Positions 17,105-23,700 of a stretch of DNA of 64,000 bases are shown here, piece by piece (the stretch's first letter is position 1; every line of letters starts with the position of its first letter). The stretch is from the NCBI RefSeq assembly GCF_000422705.1, contig NZ_AUGO01000001.1, positions 186,001 to 250,000 on the forward strand, in the 5' to 3' direction. The DNA comes from Flavobacterium soli DSM 19725 (GTDB lineage Bacteria; Bacteroidota; Bacteroidia; Flavobacteriales; Flavobacteriaceae). Both the position numbers and the translations under genes were made by a program. The notes under the pieces were generated by a model. The model searched no databases. It was given only the letters and a program-made list of their open reading frames with translations, and was not told the origin of the DNA.

Positions 17105-17569
17105 TTAAGCTTCGAGCTCTTCAATCATTTTAATAACCGTTTCGCTCAGGTAGCTTTCTCCTGAAAGTACTTTCTCGAAAGCAAAGATCAATTCTTCGAA
17201 AGTTAAATCATTCTTTACGACCAAACCTTCTGGCCGAATAGTATCGAAAAAATACTTGAACTTTAACTTCTCGGTATGCATGGTTAGCAAGAATATTTTA
17301 CATTTTGGCATTTTTGCTCTTAGAAGCAAAGCCAAATCAACGCCTGACTCAATATTTTTTTCCGAGTAGGGCGGAATACTAATATCAAGAAAGGCAACAT
17401 CAAAGTCAATGGGGCTATTGACAATCACATTGTAGCCTGTTTCGCCATTGACGGCGTCGGTCGTAATTATCTCATACTCTTCCTTTTTAAAGCCGTTCAA
17501 AGTATTTTTGTAGGCTTGCAAAATAAAAGGATGGTCGTCGACCATTAGCAACTGAATCATTTTTTTCAT
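17105..17569 (-). CDS. Response regulator, receiver domain only
   Basis: A 154-residue CheY-like receiver. The acidic pair is D11/D12 (MVDDHP), the phospho-acceptor D62 (AFLDISIPP), the switch Thr T96 (LLTMHT) and the conserved Lys K119 (VVKND). It is close to LuxR/NarL-type regulators of Bacteroidota in sequence order, but the protein ends at EELEA right after the receiver with no HTH output domain. Downstream sequence runs into the convergent thiL, so there is no room for one. It follows the histidine kinase gene by 11 nt and is surely its partner. It may act by protein contact or as a phosphate sink (inference). Confidence 0.85.
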   Translation of the reverse strand: MKKMIQLLMVDDHPFILQAYKNTLNGFKKEEYEIITTDAVNGETGYNVIVNSPIDFDVAFLDISIPPYSEKNIESGVDLALLLRAKMPKCKIFLLTMHTEKLKFKYFFDTIRPEGLVVKNDLTFEELIFAFEKVLSGESYLSETVIKMIEELEA

Positions 17570-17580
17570 TAGGGTATATA

Positions 17581-19617
17581 TTAAATTTGGGGTTTCTCGA
17601 TAGGCAATTCAAATCTCAATACTGCTCCTTTTTCTAATTCTGACACCACGGACATTGTTCCTGCTGAGCTATTGATTCTTGTCCTCATATTACTTAGACC
17701 AATTCCTTTTTTCTTCTTCAGATAATTGAACCCAATTCCATTATCTTCTACCTTGAGTTCGATTATTGAATTAATTTGTGCGAATGTAACAAAAACATTT
17801 TTGGCTTCAGCGTGTTTGTTGATATTTTGAAAGGCTTCTTGCAAAATTCTGTATAAGTTTATTTTTGCCATGTTATCGATTGCATTCCAATCAATAGCTG
17901 GATCCATAGTAAAATCGATTTTAGCCTTGCAAACCGTTCGTTGGGTTTCAATAAAATTAGACACCATCAAGACAAAGTTATTGAAAATGGCGGTTTTTTC
18001 GGAGTTAAGGTCGTGCGAAATTTCCCGTATCTCTTGTTCGATAATCTTAAGTTCCTCAATATAGTTTTTTCGGGATTCTATGGACTCATTGTCAACTTGG
18101 TTGTTGAGCGTTCCTAGATTGAGTCGGGTGCCAAAGAGTTTCCCCAGGATACCATCGTGCAAGTCTTGTGCGATTTTCTTTTTTTCCAATTGCCGCACTT
18201 CCTCGATCTTGTTTTGCTGGTTGAGCATCAGTTGATAGATTTCCTCGTTGGCCTGTTGCTGCTCTTGCAGAAATTGCAACTCTTTGTTTTTTGCGGCTTG
18301 AGAACGGATGATATAGGCAAAAACACCGAGCAAGACAATTCCTAATGCGATATAGATTAGGGTTTTTCGTTGTTCTACGAGTTTGTTTTTTTCTAATACA
18401 AGTTCTTCCGTTTCATACTCAATGCGAGAAAATTTATTTTTTATCCTTCTTTCGGCTAGTTTCAGGCTGTCATCTATTTTATAGTATTCAGCTGAGTATT
18501 GAAGTGCTTTTTGAGGTTCTACATTTGACAGTTGTTTCAAAACAGGCAACATCTCTCTTACTTCATTATTATCACTCGCTACATTATAAGCTCTCTTTGC
18601 ATAATCTATGGCTTTCAAAGTATCTTTCCTAAAAGCATAATATTCAGAGAGATGTATGTTATTAATAATAATTCCAGGAACAACATTCAGACTATCTCTA
18701 ATTTTTAAGGCTTCTAAAAACAATTCTGGCAAGTGTTTATGATTTCCTAATTTAAACTCCGAATATGCCATATTATCTTTTATCATTGCAAAAATATATG
18801 GCCTATCGACAAAGAGACTATCTTGAACAAGAGCCTTCTTAAAAACTTTCAAAGCCTCGTCATCTTTATTTTGCTTTCTATAAAGAGTTCCTAAATTATT
18901 TAAAACCGTAGCCTTATATTGATACTCACGGGGAATTTCTTTTCTTTCCGCAATATCTAATGCCAATCCGTAATAGTACTTTGAGAGTTTATATTCAGCT
19001 AATTCTCCATAAGTAATACCTAAAAGATTATAAGCTTCATATCGCATCTCATAATTATTATTGAGTCTTAATTTTTTCAACATTGTAAAGACAGTTCTTT
19101 CACAGCCCAAGTAGTCACTTTGGTTATGTTGCAATATAGCTTTACTTAAAAGGTTTCTTGAAGCATTGACATTGTCTTTTAAATGACCATATAGCTTTTC
19201 TAGCTCATATATATATACATATGTACTGTCGTAAATTTTTTTAGATACATAATAATCAGACATATAACCATAAGCTTTTATTAATGCTGCGGTATCTTTT
19301 GATTTAATTGAATTTTCAATAAGCAATGAAGTTATTTTTTTATAATCTTCCATTGCTTTCATATTAAAATAACGATTGGCAACTTTAAAATAATTGACTC
19401 TATTCATAGAATCATTTTTATCTTTAGATATTAGCGCAATTGCTTTTTGAGTATATTTTTGTCTGCTTTCATAAGCTATAGAATCACTATTCGCTTTTTC
19501 AAAAAAATAAGCAAGACTATCATCTCTATTATTATTAGTAGTAGTATTGACTCTATTGTCTTTTTTACAGCCAATTAAAGAAAGGAAAAAGAAAAAGAAA
19601 AATATTTTTTCATTCAA
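17581..19617 (-). CDS. TPR-containing membrane lipoprotein sensor histidine kinase (NarX/DesK type)
   Basis: About 678 residues. The N-terminus is a lipoprotein signal (poly-Phe core, lipobox LIGC, Cys17). A long periplasmic region of TPR-like helical repeats spans about residues 30-400, one hydrophobic segment lies near 420-440 (TLIYIALGIVLLGVFAYII), then a coiled coil, a HisKA_3 dimerisation domain with the phospho-acceptor His487 in DLHDG, and an HATPase_c domain with N box NINKHAEAKN, G1 VEDNGIGF and G2 KGIGLSNM. Such kinases pair with LuxR-like regulators. The response regulator gene follows 11 nt downstream. In-frame initiation must use the TTG at 19617; the nearby ATG at 19613 is out of frame by one base. 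The periplasmic TPRs suggest sensing of a peptide or protein (inference). Confidence 0.85.
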   Translation of the reverse strand: MNEKIFFFFFFLSLIGCKKDNRVNTTTNNNRDDSLAYFFEKANSDSIAYESRQKYTQKAIALISKDKNDSMNRVNYFKVANRYFNMKAMEDYKKITSLLIENSIKSKDTAALIKAYGYMSDYYVSKKIYDSTYVYIYELEKLYGHLKDNVNASRNLLSKAILQHNQSDYLGCERTVFTMLKKLRLNNNYEMRYEAYNLLGITYGELAEYKLSKYYYGLALDIAERKEIPREYQYKATVLNNLGTLYRKQNKDDEALKVFKKALVQDSLFVDRPYIFAMIKDNMAYSEFKLGNHKHLPELFLEALKIRDSLNVVPGIIINNIHLSEYYAFRKDTLKAIDYAKRAYNVASDNNEVREMLPVLKQLSNVEPQKALQYSAEYYKIDDSLKLAERRIKNKFSRIEYETEELVLEKNKLVEQRKTLIYIALGIVLLGVFAYIIRSQAAKNKELQFLQEQQQANEEIYQLMLNQQNKIEEVRQLEKKKIAQDLHDGILGKLFGTRLNLGTLNNQVDNESIESRKNYIEELKIIEQEIREISHDLNSEKTAIFNNFVLMVSNFIETQRTVCKAKIDFTMDPAIDWNAIDNMAKINLYRILQEAFQNINKHAEAKNVFVTFAQINSIIELKVEDNGIGFNYLKKKKGIGLSNMRTRINSSAGTMSVVSELEKGAVLRFELPIEKPQI

Positions 19618-19637
19618 GATTTGAAGATATTGTTAAC

Positions 19638-19645
19638 CAAAAATA
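19638..19645 (-). promoter_or_regulatory. -7 promoter box (TATTTTTG) for the histidine kinase operon
   Basis: On the minus strand TATTTTTG fits TAnnTTTG, 20 nt before the TTG start at 19617. It lies between the terminator of the small peptide gene and the kinase gene, so the kinase-regulator pair has its own promoter. Confidence 0.5.
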
Positions 19646-19664
19646 GTAAAACTATCTACATAAA

Positions 19665-19693
19665 AAAAGGCTATCTAATAAAGATAGCCTTTT
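19665..19693 (-). terminator. Terminator of the small peptide gene
   Basis: A perfect 12-bp stem (19665-19676 with 19682-19693) with loop aataa is followed by a T run on the minus strand. It lies 22 nt after the stop of the 63-residue peptide gene. Confidence 0.85.
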
Positions 19694-19714
19694 AAATATT
19701 AAAATTAATTAAAT

Positions 19715-19906
19715 TTAATCCTTTTTATTACCAGCACCACTACTACTTCCTAAGCCAGTACCTGCACCGTTCCCACCATTATTCAATGAAGCCAACAAAG
19801 TTGAGTTCGATTCGTTTCTCTTCACTTCAATATCATTAGTATTATAAGAAGATAAACCTAAGATTGCGATTACTACGATTGCTACGATTACGATTACATT
19901 TTTCAT
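19715..19906 (-). CDS. Small exported or membrane peptide, Gly/Ser-rich tail
   Basis: A 63-residue ORF with a strongly hydrophobic start (MKNVIVIVAIVVIAILGLSS), a short charged segment (NDIEVKRNESN) and a Gly/Ser/Asn-rich tail (NNGGNGAGTGLGSSSGAGN) ending in KKD. It has its own promoter (TTTG, 20 nt, TACTTTTA) and its own terminator, strong support for a real transcript. It lies directly upstream of the TPR histidine kinase-regulator pair on the same strand. The layout (leader helix, short polar linker, small-residue tail) is like precursors of secreted Bacteroidota peptides such as NVEALA-type, but the NVEALA motif itself is absent. Function unknown; a signal or surface peptide linked to the kinase is an inference. 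Confidence 0.6.
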   Translation of the reverse strand: MKNVIVIVAIVVIAILGLSSYNTNDIEVKRNESNSTLLASLNNGGNGAGTGLGSSSGAGNKKD

Positions 19907-19979
19907 GATACTGTTACTTTTGAAGTTATTTTTTTATTTTTTTATGTCTTGTTGAAAGGTTTGTTTCATTTTGATAGTG

Positions 19980-20011
19980 TAAAAGTATAGTAGCCTCAAC
20001 TGATAATCAAA
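19980..20011 (-). promoter_or_regulatory. Promoter of the small peptide gene (TTTG-N20-TACTTTTA)
   Basis: On the minus strand a -33 TTTG (20008-20011) is spaced 20 nt from TACTTTTA (19980-19987), one mismatch from TAnnTTTG. The predicted leader is about 65 nt before the ATG at 19906. Confidence 0.5.
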
Positions 20012-20283
20012 CATTTAAAGAGGCATTATGTAGATGCACCCCATTCGTGAGTGAATGGATGCTTTTGAAGGGTGGTTGATTTTTGAAGAAAATCGATAAA
20101 CGGTGAGTTTTTATCGGTGAAAGGGAGGTTTGAAGGCTTTTTATGCAAGTACAAATAGCCTTTACAAAGCTTTGCTATTGGGTTATCTAAATAGGAATAG
20201 ATAATCTATTTTCTAAAACATTACTATCCGATACAATCGAACAAGTATTTGTTAGTTGATTTTTTATCAGACAATAAATGTTC
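20012..20283. other. Non-coding gap with three consecutive hairpins
   Basis: No convincing ORF. Three short inverted repeats follow one another: 20036-20063 (core ccattc/gaatgg), 20094-20116 (cgataaa/tttatcg) and 20133-20162 (aaggct/agcctt). On the minus strand this is the 3' region of the DUF6705-like gene and lies upstream of the small peptide promoter. It could be a structured 3' UTR, a regulator-binding region or nothing; no U-tract terminator is evident. Confidence 0.35.
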
Positions 20284-20892
20284 CTAAAACTGTTTTATCA
20301 AAATATATTCCCCATCGGGAACTCTAAATTGTGTTGGAGGAAGTACATCGCCATAATAAACAGTTTGTGGCTCACATCTGATAAATACCTTGATGGCCTC
20401 TTGATTGTTAAGAATAGTTTTTCTTGTAATCATAGAACCACCTAATTCTAACTCTTTGTCCGAAAAACGTAATCGTAATCTCAATTCATTTGCTTCACAC
20501 TCGTTACAAAAAGGCCTATTTGTATTGGTTAATAAGGTATTTCCTGAAATTGAATAGCCACAAATATTGATAGCATCAGTGCTTGAACTGGAAAGTGTCG
20601 ATACAATAATACGATCACGCACTTTATATTCATATTCGCCAATCAGGATGTCCTCCTCATAATAGTTCATATAATGCTGTTCTTTTTTCTTCCTCATTAC
20701 AATCTTAAGGCTGATAGTATCATTTGTATAGATAAAGGTGCCCACATAAGGCGTCAAAAGATTATGATGGTCTTTATAGTAGGCTCCTTTTTCCCAAATA
20801 CGGTCTTTATCTTCGAGATTGAAAATTGGGGTTTGAGCTTTCAGCGTAAAATCAAGTAAGAGGAGTAATACCAAGGCTATTGTTCTCATCAT
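20284..20892 (-). CDS. Divergent member of the tandem secreted-protein family (DUF6705-like)
   Basis: A 202-residue protein with signal peptide (MRTIALVLLLLLDFTLKAQ). It shares the family pattern of the downstream array: GAYYKD, then an aromatic-rich strand ending VGTFIY (GTW in relatives), then YEEDILIGEYEYK, equivalent to YxDxxxGxYxY. The second half contains four Cys (ICGY, FCNECEAN) not shared with the other copies. It is the most diverged of the six relatives and the last gene of the array on the minus strand, 9 nt after the truncated copy. Predicted to be periplasmic or secreted after Sec export. I associate the pattern with the DUF6705 family of Flavobacteriia; function unknown. Confidence 0.65.
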   Translation of the reverse strand: MMRTIALVLLLLLDFTLKAQTPIFNLEDKDRIWEKGAYYKDHHNLLTPYVGTFIYTNDTISLKIVMRKKKEQHYMNYYEEDILIGEYEYKVRDRIIVSTLSSSSTDAINICGYSISGNTLLTNTNRPFCNECEANELRLRLRFSDKELELGGSMITRKTILNNQEAIKVFIRCEPQTVYYGDVLPPTQFRVPDGEYILIKQF

Positions 20893-20901
20893 TTTTATTT
20901 C

Positions 20902-21081
20902 TTATAATGGAGATCTGTCCATATCCAAAGTACCATCAAATTTATCAAAGTCTGCATCAACGTCTTTGATGTAACTTCCTTGTGTCATATCTGCTGGGTG
21001 ATTTGGACTTTTTAGATCTACAACTTGTGCATTGATAATAGAAGAGGTAAAAAGCAATAGTCTTACAATATTTTTTTTCAT
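20902..21081 (-). pseudogene. Truncated copy of the DUF6705-like family
   Basis: An ORF of 59 residues starting at the ATG at 21081: signal peptide ending IINAQ, then SYIKDVDADFDKFDGT, matching full-length copies up to the conserved GTW motif, after which it reads LDMDRSPL and stops. The full-length neighbour at 21170 continues for about 140 more residues. There is no remnant of the missing part; the next gene begins 9 nt later. Most likely a deletion remnant joined to the next gene, although a short secreted peptide cannot be excluded. Confidence 0.6.
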
Positions 21082-21126
21082 AATTCTATTTTTTAATTGC
21101 AACCCATTAGGAGTAAAAAGAATAAA

Positions 21127-21162
21127 AAACGACTGGTTTTAATTATTTAAGACCAGTCGTTT
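21127..21162 (-). terminator. Array hairpin 1 (CGACTGGTT family)
   Basis: A 14-bp stem (21127-21140 with 21149-21162) with one G-T pair, starting 7 nt after the stop of the gene at 21170 on the minus strand and followed by a T-rich stretch. It is one of four copies of the same hairpin between array genes. Confidence 0.65.
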
Positions 21163-21169
21163 CAATATT

Positions 21170-21763
21170 CTAAGGCTGTTTAGTCAATACAATATTATTA
21201 GGAATGGTAAAACCAAAATTAAAAGGAGGAGGAATATCTATTGGTTCTCCTTCGTCAACCTTAAACCCTATAGGACCATCACTGTTCTTTAAGATAAGCT
21301 TCATTTGAGTAGTGCTTCCGGGTAAGAATTCAAAAATAGCACTACAGTATCCCTTATTGATTATTACATCCGTAAAAATAAAATCAATTGTTGTGTCACT
21401 TTCTGGGCGTCCCGTGTACATAGGGTGGAACTCTGGCAAAAGACTTAAGGCAGGGTTAATTGTATTGACAACAACTTCGTTACCGTAGTTTTTAGTATAT
21501 GAATAATCTCCAATCATATAATCTTCATAGGAACTATATTCAGTGAAAAGTTGATGTGTTACTTTCTGTAATTTAAAGGTTACTTTTTCGTCACCATTTG
21601 TCCATACCCAAGTCCCTGAAAATTTATCGAATTGACCATCAATGTCTTTTATATATCCGCCAGTAGGGATATCTTGAATGACATTACCACTAGTTATATC
21701 GAATGTTTGAGCTTGAACATAAAAGCTAAATAAAAGCACTGTTAAAATTAATATTTTTTTCAT
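21170..21763 (-). CDS. Secreted protein of the tandem DUF6705-like family
   Basis: A 197-residue protein with a signal peptide (MKKILILTVLLFSFYVQAQ). The family core is clear: GGYIKDIDGQFDKFSGTWVW near residues 36-56, then YEDYMIGDYSYTKN near 82, and a C-terminal hydrophobic strand ending in NNIVLTKQP. The KDxD and GTW motifs and the final TxQP are shared with the three copies encoded at 21825-23680. The ATG at 21763 is preceded by a few A/T-rich bases right after hairpin 2, so there is no room for a full promoter; transcription probably comes from upstream through the hairpin. No enzymatic motif seen; extracytoplasmic beta-rich protein of unknown role. Confidence 0.7.
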   Translation of the reverse strand: MKKILILTVLLFSFYVQAQTFDITSGNVIQDIPTGGYIKDIDGQFDKFSGTWVWTNGDEKVTFKLQKVTHQLFTEYSSYEDYMIGDYSYTKNYGNEVVVNTINPALSLLPEFHPMYTGRPESDTTIDFIFTDVIINKGYCSAIFEFLPGSTTQMKLILKNSDGPIGFKVDEGEPIDIPPPFNFGFTIPNNIVLTKQP

Positions 21764-21781
21764 GATTCTATTTTATTAATA

Positions 21782-21819
21782 AAAACGACTGGTTTTAAAA
21801 TAATAAAACCAGTCGTTTT
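21782..21819 (-). terminator. Array hairpin 2 (CGACTGGTT family), perfect
   Basis: A perfect 16-bp stem (21782-21797 with 21804-21819) with 6-nt loop, 5 nt after the stop of the frameshifted copy, followed by T5 on the minus strand. The downstream ATG at 21763 is only 18 nt away. Confidence 0.75.
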
Positions 21820-21824
21820 ATCAT

Positions 21825-22402
21825 CTATGGCTGTCGAGTCAGTGTCAAGGTTACTTTAGGTAAAAACATCGGTATGTTTTGTTGCTGGCCATATTGGCAA
21901 CCACTTGCATCAAGGAGCTCATAATATTCAAATCCTGCATACGTAATTTGATTAGGATTAGAAGGATTTTTTAATAGTGCGAACTTTGCAGAGTTATAAC
22001 AATGTGCTTCATCATCCCAGAAAGAAAAACTATACCCAATATTGTTGCCATAACTCATTAAACCAATCTTATAATCCTCAAAATTGGTTACCATCAAATC
22101 ATCATATAATACTTGGCTGGTTATCAAATCCACTACCTTGAATTTGCCTTTAAGTTCATCAATATAATAATAATCCCATTTGGAAAAGAGTTTAAATGGT
22201 GCATGAATGTTGTAAACTGAAAAGTATATTCCTTATTGTTAGAGATCCCCTTCCAAGTTCCTGTCCAAAACGGCAGTACATCATCCATATCTTTTAGATA
22301 CCCTCCAGTATTGGGTTCCTCCAAAGAATTTAATGGTAGTGTTTGGCAATTCGCATTTAGAGTTAATAGAACAAAACATAATAGTTTTAATAGATTTTTC
22401 AT
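21825..22402 (-). pseudogene. Frameshifted copy of the DUF6705-like family
   Basis: Two abutting frames (22402 to 22133 and 22133 to 21825) together match the intact copy at 23102-23680 end to end. The first gives a signal peptide (ANCQ), GGYLKDMDDVLPFWTGTWKG and TFQFTTF, then goes off frame after SFPNG; the second resumes at VDLITSQVLYDDLM and runs to the family end TLTLTRQP. Aligning the DNA with the intact copy shows one base missing at about 22172-22177, in a TAT/ATT-rich stretch (reading YYYID in the intact gene). So it is a recent single-base loss, a sequencing error, or a slippage-prone switch. Confidence 0.75.
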
Positions 22403-22417
22403 AACTTTTTTACTTAT

Positions 22418-22456
22418 AAAAACGACTGCCTTAATTACTCAAAAAACAGGCGTTTA
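22418..22456 (-). terminator. Array hairpin 3 (degraded copy)
   Basis: Same position and left-arm sequence (aaacgact) as the other array hairpins, but the right arm has lost about four bases (aggcgttt), leaving a bulged stem. Termination is probably weaker. Confidence 0.45.
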
Positions 22457-22461
22457 TAATT

Positions 22462-23040
22462 TTATAGCTGTCGAGTCAATGTCAAGGTTACTTTAGGTAA
22501 AAACATCGGTATGTTTTGTTGGGTGCTATATTGGCAATCAAAATAAAAGTAACTTATATATCCAAATTCAGTATAAGTTATCTGATTGGGGTTGGAAGCA
22601 TTTTTCAATAGTGTAAATTCTATAAAGTTATCACAATGTACCTCATCGTCACGGAAACAAAAACGATAACCAATATTGTTGCCATAACCTGTTAATTCAA
22701 TCTTATAATCCTCAAAATTAGTTACCATCATATCATTATATAAAACTTGATTGGTTATCAAATCTACTACTTTGAATTTTCCCTTAAGAATATCTTCGTA
22801 AAAATAATCCCCATTTGAGAGAACAACATGGTGGTGTGGAAAGGTGGTAAACTGAAAAGTATATTCCTTGTTGTCGGAAATTCCTGTCCAAGTTCCTGTC
22901 CAAAAAGGTAATACGATATCCATATCTTTCAAGTAAGCTCCATTTGGAGCATCAAAACGTGATGTCGTCAAGGGCAATGTCTGGCAACTGGCTTCTAGTG
23001 TAAGCAAAAGACAGCAAAGTAGTTTAAATAGATTTTTCAT
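22462..23040 (-). CDS. Secreted protein of the tandem DUF6705-like family
   Basis: A 192-residue protein with a signal peptide ending LEASCQ; a Cys just before the Gln sits in a weak lipobox-like context, so a lipid anchor is possible. Core motifs: GAYLKDMDIVLPFWTGTWTG near residues 33-52, KEYTFQFTTF, YEDILKGKFKVVDLIT, and the shared ending MFLPKVTLTLTRQ. Close relative of the copies at 21825 and 23102, differing mostly in the middle (RFCFRDDEVHCDN) and in the FGYISYFYFDCQYS loop, a pattern of localised divergence between paralogues. It follows hairpin 4 by about 20 nt. Function unknown. Confidence 0.75.
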   Translation of the reverse strand: MKNLFKLLCCLLLTLEASCQTLPLTTSRFDAPNGAYLKDMDIVLPFWTGTWTGISDNKEYTFQFTTFPHHHVVLSNGDYFYEDILKGKFKVVDLITNQVLYNDMMVTNFEDYKIELTGYGNNIGYRFCFRDDEVHCDNFIEFTLLKNASNPNQITYTEFGYISYFYFDCQYSTQQNIPMFLPKVTLTLTRQL

Positions 23041-23059
23041 GATTCTATTTTATTGATAA

Positions 23060-23094
23060 AAACGACTGGTTCTATTATTTAAAACCAGTGGTTT
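23060..23094 (-). terminator. Array hairpin 4 (CGACTGGTT family)
   Basis: A 12-bp stem (23060-23071 with 23083-23094) with one G-G mismatch, 7 nt after the stop of the first array gene and before a T-rich run on the minus strand. Confidence 0.6.
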
Positions 23095-23101
23095 TCAATT
23101 T

Positions 23102-23680
23102 TTATGGCTGTCGCGTCAGGGTTAAAGTCACTTTAGGCAAAAACATCGGTATGTTTTGTTGCTGGCCATATTGGCAACCACTGGCATCAAGGAGCCCCTT
23201 ATATTCAAATCCTGCATAGTTAATCTGATTGGGATTGGAAGGATTTTTTAATAAAGTAAACTCTGCATAGTTGTAACAATGTGCCTCATTATCCCGAAAA
23301 GAAAAAACATAACCAATGTTGTTGCCATAACCCGATAATTCAATCTTATAATCTTCAAAATTGACTACCATTAAATCATTGTATAAAACCTGATTGGTTA
23401 TCAAATCCACTACCTTGAATTTGCCTTTAAGCTCATCAATGTAATAATAGTTTCCACTTGGAAAAGTATATAGATGTTCTGGAAAGGTAGTAAACTGAAA
23501 AGTATATTCCTTGTTGTTGGAGATTCCTTTCCAGGTCCCCACCCAATGTGGTAGTACGTTGTCCATGTCTTTTAGATAGCCCCCAGTATTGGGGGTTTCC
23601 AAAGAATTTAATGGTAAAGTTTGGCAACTTGCATTTAGGGCAAATAGAATAAAATACAATAGCTTAAATAGATTTTTCAT
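23102..23680 (-). CDS. Secreted protein of the tandem DUF6705-like family, first in the array
   Basis: A 192-residue intact copy: signal peptide (MKNLFKLLYFILFALNASCQ), GGYLKDMDNVLPHWVGTWKG near residues 33-52, KEYTFQFTTFPEHLYTF, YYYIDELKGKFKVVDLIT, ending MFLPKVTLTLTRQP. It serves as the reference for the frameshifted copy, which it matches closely. It starts only 20 nt after the stop of the lipoprotein gene with no hairpin between them, so the lipoprotein and this gene form an operon and the array follows behind. Predicted extracytoplasmic; no catalytic motif recognised. Confidence 0.75.
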   Translation of the reverse strand: MKNLFKLLYFILFALNASCQTLPLNSLETPNTGGYLKDMDNVLPHWVGTWKGISNNKEYTFQFTTFPEHLYTFPSGNYYYIDELKGKFKVVDLITNQVLYNDLMVVNFEDYKIELSGYGNNIGYVFSFRDNEAHCYNYAEFTLLKNPSNPNQINYAGFEYKGLLDASGCQYGQQQNIPMFLPKVTLTLTRQP

Positions 23681-23700
23681 AATTCTAAAATTTTTAATAA

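Noticed and set aside
19715..19906. Assignment of the small peptide to the NVEALA family
   Set aside because: The general layout is similar, but the NVEALA motif is absent; naming it would be over-reach.
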